Source: an uncultured Phascolarctobacterium sp.
GTDB lineage: Bacteria; Bacillota; Negativicutes; Acidaminococcales; Acidaminococcaceae
DNA length: 20,531 bases
Assembly: GCA_900551745.1 (NCBI GenBank)
Contig: URXA01000022.1
Span: forward strand, 1-20,531
Direction of reading: 5' to 3'
A program made the position numbers and the translations under genes. Below are positions 15,364-20,531 of the stretch, piece after piece. The number at the start of each line of letters is the position of its first letter. Position 1 is the stretch's first letter. The notes beneath the pieces are model-generated. The model made no database searches. It had not been told where the DNA came from and was given only the letters and a program-made list of their open reading frames with translations.

Positions 15364-16470
15364 GTGAGTACCAATTTAGAAGTAGGGATCGTCGGTTTGC
15401 CTAATGTAGGCAAAAGCACCCTGTTCAATGCTATTACCAAAGCAGGAGCAGAGGCTGCCAACTATCCTTTTTGTACTATAGAACCTAATGTCGGTGTTGT
15501 TGACGTGCCGGATAAACGTCTGGCAGTTTTGGGAGAAATGGTCAAAGCAAAAAAAATCGTACCTGCGGCAATGCGCTTTGTAGATATAGCCGGGCTTGTA
15601 AAAGGCGCGTCCAAGGGCGAAGGCCTGGGCAATAAATTCCTGGCGCATATCCGTGAGGTAGATGCCGTCGCTCAGGTAGTACGCTGTTTTGAGGATGGAA
15701 ATATCACCCATGTCGAGGGCAGTATCGATCCTCTGCGTGATATTGAGATCATCAATACGGAGCTGTGCCTGGCGGATATGGAATCGGTAGAGAAACGCCA
15801 GGAAAGACTGGTGAAGCTTTTAAAGACGGGCGATAAAAAGGTGCCGGTCGAAAAGGCTGTCCTGGATAAAGTTTTGGCAGGACTCAGCGAGGCAGTGCCT
15901 GCCCGCCGTCTGGGACTGACTGAAGATGAACTGGAATTTTTGAAAGAACTGCATCTTCTGACGATGAAGCCTGTTTTGTATGTGGCGAATGTCTGTGAAG
16001 AAGAAGTTGCCGACGCATCTGCCAATCCGCATGTGCAGGCCGTTGTAAAGTATGCCGCCGGTGAAGGAGCGGAAGTGATTACCGTATCGGCGAAGATGGA
16101 ATCGGAGATCGCCGAACTTCCGGAGGACGAAGCGCAGGAATTTTTGGCGATGGCCGGATTGGAAGAAGCCGGGCTTGACCGCCTGATCAAAGCCGGATTT
16201 AAACTTTTAGGTCTGATGACTTATATTACTGCCGGCGAAATAGAAGTACGTGCATGGACGATCGTACGCGGCACTAAAGCGCCCCAGGCAGCAGGCAAGA
16301 TCCATACGGATTTTGAACGCGGCTTTATCCGTGCAGAAATCGTTTCCTATAATGATCTGGTTGAATGCGGCAGCAAAGCGGCTGCCCGCGATAAAGGGCT
16401 GGTTCGCCTTGAAGGTAAGGAATATGTGATGCAGGACGGCGACGTAGTCGAATTTCGTTTTAATGTTTGA
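15364..16470 (+). CDS. ychF: Redox-regulated ATPase YchF (Obg-like)
   Basis: A 368-aa cytoplasmic P-loop protein of the YchF/OLA1 family, known to bind ribosomes and prefer ATP over GTP. Visible motifs: P-loop GLPNVGKST (11-19), TIEPNVGVVDVPD (38-50), DIAGLVKGAS (74-83), and NVCE (209-212), the altered G4 motif typical of this ATP-preferring family in place of NKxD. The coiled-coil arm spans about 130-200, and a C-terminal TGS-like domain (about 282-366) contains HTDFERGFIRAEIVSY. The start is GTG at 15364 with AGGAG 8 nt upstream. It is monocistronic, with its own promoter and terminator. Length and motifs are standard. Confidence 0.96.
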   Translation: MSTNLEVGIVGLPNVGKSTLFNAITKAGAEAANYPFCTIEPNVGVVDVPDKRLAVLGEMVKAKKIVPAAMRFVDIAGLVKGASKGEGLGNKFLAHIREVDAVAQVVRCFEDGNITHVEGSIDPLRDIEIINTELCLADMESVEKRQERLVKLLKTGDKKVPVEKAVLDKVLAGLSEAVPARRLGLTEDELEFLKELHLLTMKPVLYVANVCEEEVADASANPHVQAVVKYAAGEGAEVITVSAKMESEIAELPEDEAQEFLAMAGLEEAGLDRLIKAGFKLLGLMTYITAGEIEVRAWTIVRGTKAPQAAGKIHTDFERGFIRAEIVSYNDLVECGSKAAARDKGLVRLEGKEYVMQDGDVVEFRFNV

Positions 16471-16475
16471 TCTGA

Positions 16476-16514
16476 AACTCTCTCTGTTTGTTAGAACAAT
16501 CAGAGAGAGTTTTA
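16476..16514 (+). terminator. Terminator of ychF
   Basis: AACTCTCTCTG (16476-16486) pairs with CAGAGAGAGTT (16501-16511), an 11-bp stem followed by a T-rich tail, 5 nt after the ychF stop codon. Confidence 0.85.
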
Positions 16515-16565
16515 TTTATATAAATTTATAAATTTTTGCGAACTTCTATAATTAAAGAATTGTTT

Positions 16566-16594
16566 TTGAAGCATGGATGAAATTATGCTATAAT
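16566..16594 (+). promoter_or_regulatory. Probable promoter of the lipoprotein gene
   Basis: TTGAAG (16566-16571) and a consensus TATAAT (16589-16594) with 17-nt spacing, about 90 nt before the lipoprotein start. Confidence 0.65.
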
Positions 16595-16618
16595 AAGTGC
16601 GAATTATTCATAGGGGCG

Positions 16619-16657
16619 ATATTTATCAAAAAATGAAAAACAATCGCTGATAAATAT
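16619..16657 (+). repeat. 10-bp inverted repeat in the lipoprotein leader
   Basis: ATATTTATCA (16619-16628) and TGATAAATAT (16648-16657) are perfect complements with a 19-nt loop in the untranslated leader. The hairpin ends 19 nt before the GGAG of the ribosome binding site. It has no T-run, so an mRNA stability or regulatory element is more likely than a terminator. Confidence 0.45.
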
Positions 16658-16685
16658 TAAAATGAACCTGGCTGAAGGAGAGATT

Positions 16686-17246
16686 ATGATGAAAAAGTTA
16701 TTGTTAGTTGTTTTTATGTTGATCTTTGCCATGCTTATGACCGCCTGCGGTGGCGGCAGCAGTAAAAGTGTATTCACTGATCCCGGCGCTATCGGCAAAA
16801 TCATGGGCGAGCTGCAGAACAAAGACGGTTTAAAAGGCCAAGAGCTTAAGGTATTTCAGGATATTACGATTGTTTCCGGCAAAGATTACGGCGGTAATTT
16901 TATTTCCATCAATATCCTTAAACCAGGCACCAAAGAAGATGTTGATCATTATGAATACCGTAACGGAAGCTGGAGCGGCCCGACTGCCGTAAAGATTACC
17001 GGCAGCGGTAATATGGAAGATAATCTGATCGCTCTGAAAGCATTGAATATGGATAAAATCCCTGAAATGTATAAAGCTTTTCAGGAAAAAGTAAGCGACA
17101 AAAAAGATGTCAAAGTCAAAGAATCATTAGTATATCGTTTCTGGAAAGGCAGCTGGACTGTTATGATGGATGCAGAGAGCGACAGAGAAGAATACAGCGC
17201 GGAATTTGATTTGAATGGTAAAATGACAGATTTTAAAAAGCGGTAA
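16686..17246 (+). CDS. Small lipoprotein of unknown function
   Basis: A 186-aa predicted lipoprotein. The N-terminus has two lysines, a hydrophobic core LLLVVFMLIFAMLM and a lipobox MTAC with Cys21, followed by a Gly/Ser-rich spacer (GGGSSKS). The mature part (about 165 aa) alternates charged and aromatic residues and shows no recognised domain; segments such as FWKGSWTVMMDAESDREEYSAEFD suggest a beta-rich fold. The frame is open from 16662, but GGAG at 16677-16680 supports the ATG at 16686 (5 nt) or the next ATG at 16689 (8 nt). It has its own promoter and terminator, so it appears to be a single-gene unit. Confidence 0.8.
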   Translation: MMKKLLLVVFMLIFAMLMTACGGGSSKSVFTDPGAIGKIMGELQNKDGLKGQELKVFQDITIVSGKDYGGNFISINILKPGTKEDVDHYEYRNGSWSGPTAVKITGSGNMEDNLIALKALNMDKIPEMYKAFQEKVSDKKDVKVKESLVYRFWKGSWTVMMDAESDREEYSAEFDLNGKMTDFKKR

Positions 17247-17251
17247 GAAGA

Positions 17252-17288
17252 AACTCCTTAACAGAAATTTTGCTGTTAAGGAGTTTTT
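17252..17288 (+). terminator. Terminator of the lipoprotein gene
   Basis: AACTCCTTAACAG (17252-17264) pairs perfectly with CTGTTAAGGAGTT (17273-17285) around an 8-nt loop, followed by T residues. Confidence 0.9.
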
Positions 17289-17339
17289 GCTTAATGCAGG
17301 TTAAATATTGTGAAAAATAGTTTTAAATAGTTTTTCTAG

Positions 17340-17367
17340 TTGCTTTTTCAAGCCTATTTGATACAAT
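17340..17367 (+). promoter_or_regulatory. Probable promoter of the PHP-FAH operon
   Basis: TTGCTT (17340-17345) and TACAAT (17362-17367) with a 16-nt spacer, about 26 nt before the chosen start codon. Confidence 0.55.
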
Positions 17368-17393
17368 ATAAACTACGAAAGGAAGGCCCTGAT

Positions 17394-18170
17394 ATGATTT
17401 TTGACACGCATATGCATTGTGATTATTCCTGCGACAGCCATATGAAAATTGCCGAGGCCGTCGCTGCGGCAGAGCAGCAGGATATAGGCATCGTCATCAC
17501 CGAGCACTGGGATGATGATTATCCGACGAATCCAACTGCGTTTATGTTCGATGTGGACGAGTATTTTGAGCGGTTCAGTCCTTATCGCAGCGATAAAGTG
17601 CTTTTGGGGATTGAGATCGGGATGCAGAAGCAGACTGCGGCTGCAGATGAAGCTTTAGCTGCCGGATATCCCTTCGATTACGTGCTGGCGTCGATGCATT
17701 GCGTCAACGGCCGCGATCTGTACGAAGAACGCTGCTATAAAGGGCAGACCAAGGCCGAAGCCGTGCGTGAATTTTTAACGGAAACACTGGCTAATCTGGA
17801 GCTGCGCAATAATTTTGACGCGTTTGCCCATATCGATTATATGTGCCGTTATATGCCGTTTACGGATAAAGAACTGATTTTGGGTGAAGCGCCGGAACTG
17901 TTTGACCGGGTTTTTAAGCTGCTGATAGCAAAAGAAAAACCGCTGGAGATCAATACCCGCCGTCTGGATGATGCTGGAGCGATGACGGCACTATTGACGC
18001 TATACAGACGTTATGCACAGCTGGGCGGCCAATACGCGGTGATCGGCAGCGATGCCCATTATAAAGAACATGTAGGGCGGCGGCTGAAAGAAGCGTTGAC
18101 CCTGGCAGATGAAGCAGGACTGGAGCCTGTATATTTTAAAGAACGTAAGATGAGAAAGATAAGGAGCTAA
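17394..18170 (+). CDS. PHP-domain phosphatase, histidinol-phosphatase (HisK/HisJ) type
   Basis: A 258-aa metal-dependent phosphoesterase of the PHP family. Candidate metal ligands are all present: His6 and His8 (DTHMH), Glu37-His38 (TEHWDD), Glu74 (GIEIG), His102 (SMHCV), His146 (AHIDY), and Asp220 with His222 (GSDAH). This set matches histidinol-phosphate phosphatases of the PHP class, the last dephosphorylation step in histidine synthesis, but no other his genes are near, so another phospho-substrate is possible. The frame extends upstream to 17340; AAAGGAAGG 7 nt before the ATG at 17394 and the promoter overlapping the earlier codons decide the start. It is cotranscribed with the next gene, 5 nt away. 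Confidence 0.87.
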   Translation: MIFDTHMHCDYSCDSHMKIAEAVAAAEQQDIGIVITEHWDDDYPTNPTAFMFDVDEYFERFSPYRSDKVLLGIEIGMQKQTAAADEALAAGYPFDYVLASMHCVNGRDLYEERCYKGQTKAEAVREFLTETLANLELRNNFDAFAHIDYMCRYMPFTDKELILGEAPELFDRVFKLLIAKEKPLEINTRRLDDAGAMTALLTLYRRYAQLGGQYAVIGSDAHYKEHVGRRLKEALTLADEAGLEPVYFKERKMRKIRS

Positions 18171-18175
18171 AATTT

Positions 18176-18937
18176 ATGAGATGCGTACGTTTTGAAGAAC
18201 AGGGCCGCGCCAGAATCGGCTTTATCGACGGCGACGTGATCCGTGCCGTTTATGGCAGTATCGATACTTACTGGCGGATGACAGATGAGGTTTTTCCTTT
18301 GGCTGGCGCTAAACTTTTAGCTCCATGTGTACCGAAGCAGATCATCTGCGTCGGCTTTAATTATCGTGGCCATGCAAAAGAATTTCATGTGGACGTTCCC
18401 AAAGAACCGGCACTTTTTACCAAGGCGGCGCATACTGTCATCGGTGACGGCGGCAAAATCATTTATCCCCGTCAGAGCCGTGAGATAGTTTATGAAGCTG
18501 AACTCGGCATCGTGATCAAAAAGCGGATGAAGGATGTGACTCCGGAAGAAGTTCCCGATTACATCCTGGGTTATACCTGCGCTAATGACGTTACGGCAAG
18601 AGATCTGCAGAGGTCGGACGTGCAATGGCTGCGCAGTAAGTCGTTCGATACTTTCTGCCCTTTGGGGCCCTGGCTGGAAACTGATCTTGACCCGACTGAT
18701 CTGTCGATAAAACTGTATTTGAACGGCCAGCTCAAACAGCATGGGCGCACCAGCGACATGGTATATAATCCCTATGAGATATTGAGCTATATTTCGCAGA
18801 GCATGACCCTGGATGCGGGCGACCTGATCTTGACCGGCACGCCGATGGGCTGCGGCCCGATGCTGCCTGGAGATGAAGTCGTCGTAGAGATAGAGGGTAT
18901 CGGCAGGCTGCGTAATGAAGTAGTAAAAGGATACTGA
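18176..18937 (+). CDS. Fumarylacetoacetate hydrolase (FAH) family protein
   Basis: A 253-aa enzyme of the FAH superfamily, whose members hydrolyse or decarboxylate acylpyruvate-like compounds using Mg or Mn. Metal ligands are Glu107, Glu109 (YEAELGIVI) and Asp138 (CANDVTARDLQ). Lys155 and the C-terminal LTGTPMGCGPMLPGDEV loop are also typical. The short N-terminal domain (about 1-50) is present. AAGGAG at 18161-18166, inside the end of the upstream PHP gene, is the ribosome binding site. Exact substrate (acylpyruvate, oxaloacetate or 2-hydroxyhepta-2,4-diene-1,7-dioate) cannot be told. Pairing with a PHP phosphatase gives no obvious pathway. Confidence 0.9.
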   Translation: MRCVRFEEQGRARIGFIDGDVIRAVYGSIDTYWRMTDEVFPLAGAKLLAPCVPKQIICVGFNYRGHAKEFHVDVPKEPALFTKAAHTVIGDGGKIIYPRQSREIVYEAELGIVIKKRMKDVTPEEVPDYILGYTCANDVTARDLQRSDVQWLRSKSFDTFCPLGPWLETDLDPTDLSIKLYLNGQLKQHGRTSDMVYNPYEILSYISQSMTLDAGDLILTGTPMGCGPMLPGDEVVVEIEGIGRLRNEVVKGY

Positions 18938-18945
18938 AAATAAAT

Positions 18946-18973
18946 AAAAAAGGACGCTGCGGCGTCCTTTTTT
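18946..18973. terminator. Terminator of the PHP-FAH operon
   Basis: AAAAAAGGACGC (18946-18957) and GCGTCCTTTTTT (18962-18973) form a perfect 12-bp stem with a TGCG loop and T-run. The A-run on the other side makes it symmetrical. Confidence 0.92.
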
Positions 18974-19049
18974 GTTGCCTGAATTGACAGAAAAATTTTA
19001 GCTTGTTAAGATGTTTGCCCCGGTAGAAAAGAGATTTGATTTATTTGTG

Positions 19050-19119
19050 AATTCATCCTGAAGATGAATTGCAAATATTTGAAATAAATGTTAAAATTAA
19101 GTTCTGACTGATCAGTCAG
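19050..19119 (+). promoter_or_regulatory. MATE gene promoter with perfect 16-bp palindromic operator
   Basis: TTGCAA (19069-19074) and TAAAAT (19092-19097) are 17 nt apart. Six nucleotides after the -10 lies CTGACTGATCAGTCAG (19104-19119), a perfect palindrome covering the expected start of transcription. It resembles TetR-family operators built on TGACTGA/TCAGTCA half-sites. A second inverted repeat, AATTCATC-5-GATGAATT (19050-19070), touches the -35. This is what a repressed efflux promoter would look like. The regulator is not adjacent; the window's TetR protein is about 12 kb away. Confidence 0.65.
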
Positions 19120-19140
19120 GAAATGATTGGTGGTGTTTTT

Positions 19141-20499
19141 ATGGTAAGGAATATGACAGAGGGAGATCCGCTGAAGCTGATTCTTCCTTTTATGGTACCG
19201 CTTTTGATCGGTAACGTTTTTCAGCAATTATACAATATAGCAGATATCATCATCGTAGGCCGGACGATCGGCGTCAACGCCCTGGCGGCAGTTGGCGCTA
19301 CAGCGCCGCTGTTTATGATGCTGGTTGTACTGACGATGGGTCTATCTAATGGTTTTACGGTAGTTACCGGACAGCGCTACGGCGCCGGTGATCTTGACGG
19401 TGTGCGCCGCAGCGTGGCAATGAGCACGATGCTGAGCTTATTTTTTGTGTTGCTGCTGATGCTGGTCGCAACATTTGCCCTTGACCCGGCCTTAGCGGCA
19501 ATGAACGTCCCTGAGGAGCTGTTCGAAGATGCCAAAAGCTACGTTCTGATCATCAGCCACGGCATTATCGCTATGATGGGCTATAATCTTCTGGCAGGTA
19601 TTTTACGTTCTCTGGGCGACAGTAAAACTCCGTTATATTTTTTGATCATCGCAACGATCCTGAATATTTTTCTGGCACTGCTGTTCATTATCCAGTTCGG
19701 CTGGGGCGTGCCGGGTTCCGCGGTGGCGCTGGTCATTGCGCAGGGTTTTTCAGCGGTGCTGTGTATCGTTTATATTGCCAAAAAATTTCCGATCCTGCGC
19801 CTGCAAAAGCAGGATTGGCATTTTGACTGGAATTTTGCCTGGGAGCATCTGCGTATGGGACTGCCCATGGCGGTGCAGTTTTCAGTATTGGGGCTGGGCA
19901 TGATTTTCATTCAGGCGGTTTGTAATAAATTCGGGCCGACTACGATCGCGGCTTTTACTTCGGCAATGCGGATCGAGCAGCTGGCCCTGCAGCCGATGAT
20001 CTCTTTCGGTCTGTCCATGGCGGTATTCAGCGCGCAGAATTTTGGGGCGCACCGTTTCGACAGGATCCGTGAAGGCGTAAAAAAATGTTCGCTGCTGGCG
20101 CTGTGTTTCAGTTTGTTTGCCGCCGTTATCATGTATTTCTTTGGCCGCGAAATGATCGGTATTTTTATCAGCGAAGCAAATGAACAGGTTTTGTCACAGG
20201 CGCAGCAGTATCTGCATCTCAGCGTGCCGTTTTACTTTTTCCTCAGTCAGATCTTCATCTACCGTAATGCCGTACAGGGTATGGGTATCGCGATGATACC
20301 GATGTTCAGCGGTATTGTAGAGCTGATCCTGCGTACTTCTGCCGCAGTATATCTGACCGAATATTTTGGCTACAGCGGTATTTGTTACGCCAGTCCGATC
20401 GCCTGGCTGGGTTCATCGTTATTTCTTTTTGCCAGCTATCATTACTTCATCAGGCTGCTGGAGGATTCATATAAACAGCATGCTGGTATAAACGGCTAA
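19141..20499 (+). CDS. MATE family efflux transporter
   Basis: A 452-aa inner-membrane multidrug and toxin extrusion protein with about 12 membrane helices in two repeats, the normal size for the family. Typical blocks are LILPFMVPLLIGNVFQQLYN and ADIIIVGRTIG at the N-terminus, GILRSLGDSKTPLYF after helix 5, and QPMISFGLSMAVFSAQNFGA in the second half. Such carriers export cationic drugs or metabolites using Na+ or H+. The frame is open from 19123, but that ATG has no usable ribosome binding site and lies directly after the palindromic operator; GGTGGTG before the ATG at 19141 supports the later start. It is a single-gene unit followed by a terminator. Confidence 0.92.
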   Translation: MVRNMTEGDPLKLILPFMVPLLIGNVFQQLYNIADIIIVGRTIGVNALAAVGATAPLFMMLVVLTMGLSNGFTVVTGQRYGAGDLDGVRRSVAMSTMLSLFFVLLLMLVATFALDPALAAMNVPEELFEDAKSYVLIISHGIIAMMGYNLLAGILRSLGDSKTPLYFLIIATILNIFLALLFIIQFGWGVPGSAVALVIAQGFSAVLCIVYIAKKFPILRLQKQDWHFDWNFAWEHLRMGLPMAVQFSVLGLGMIFIQAVCNKFGPTTIAAFTSAMRIEQLALQPMISFGLSMAVFSAQNFGAHRFDRIREGVKKCSLLALCFSLFAAVIMYFFGREMIGIFISEANEQVLSQAQQYLHLSVPFYFFLSQIFIYRNAVQGMGIAMIPMFSGIVELILRTSAAVYLTEYFGYSGICYASPIAWLGSSLFLFASYHYFIRLLEDSYKQHAGING

Positions 20500-20503
20500 A
20501 AAG

Positions 20504-20531
20504 AAAAACTCCCGGAAAACCGGGAGTTTTT
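20504..20531. terminator. Terminator of the MATE gene, reaching the window edge
   Basis: AAAAACTCCCGG (20504-20515) and CCGGGAGTTTTT (20520-20531) form a perfect 12-bp stem with an AAAA loop. The T-run is cut by the end of the window. Confidence 0.88.

Noticed and set aside
15672..16190. Minus-strand frame of 172 codons, serine-rich, opposite ychF
   Set aside because: Low-complexity mirror of ychF codons, no start signals.

Overview
The window looks like a chromosomal segment of a diderm Firmicute (Negativicutes, possibly Acidaminococcaceae such as Phascolarctobacterium; the genus is a guess). Outer-membrane proteins (an autotransporter barrel and a TonB-dependent receptor ending in an aromatic residue) occur beside Firmicutes-type genes (a DUF951/YyzM protein, YchF with a GTG start), strong Shine-Dalgarno sites and many short intrinsic terminators. 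No tRNA, rRNA, insertion sequence or CRISPR array was seen.

Layout. 1-1626 (+): end of a branched-chain amino acid ABC transporter operon (livF), a CBS-CBS-ACT sensor protein and a DUF951 protein, closed by a terminator. 1658-2035 (+): a small VOC/glyoxalase-fold enzyme. 2174-7380 (-): a five-gene operon, TetR regulator > HlyD-type adaptor > double-NBD ATPase > two ABC-2 permeases, matching the cecR-ybhGFSR order of E. coli. 7549-7915 (+): a compact unit with its own promoter-like sequence, two tiny hydrophobic ORFs and a very strong terminator. 7916-8806: about 0.9 kb without genes, carrying a cobalamin riboswitch and a likely terminator-type expression platform. 8807-14152 (+): a 1781-codon gene joining a signal peptide, a surface passenger, an autotransporter beta-barrel and then a complete TonB-dependent receptor. 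14288-15103 (-): MscS channel. 15364-16470 (+): ychF. 16686-17246 (+): small lipoprotein. 17394-18937 (+): PHP phosphatase and fumarylacetoacetase-family hydrolase as a pair. 19141-20499 (+): MATE exporter behind a promoter carrying a perfect 16-bp palindrome.

The outstanding item is the 5.3-kb fusion gene behind the B12 riboswitch. One chain appears to hold two different outer-membrane barrels, and its regulation points to corrinoid uptake. A reasonable model is a B12 receptor with a covalently tethered surface domain displayed by its own autotransporter barrel. No btuCDF, tonB or exbBD genes are in the window, so the inner-membrane partners must be encoded elsewhere. The other units are two drug-efflux-type systems and housekeeping genes, all well separated by bidirectional or unidirectional terminators.
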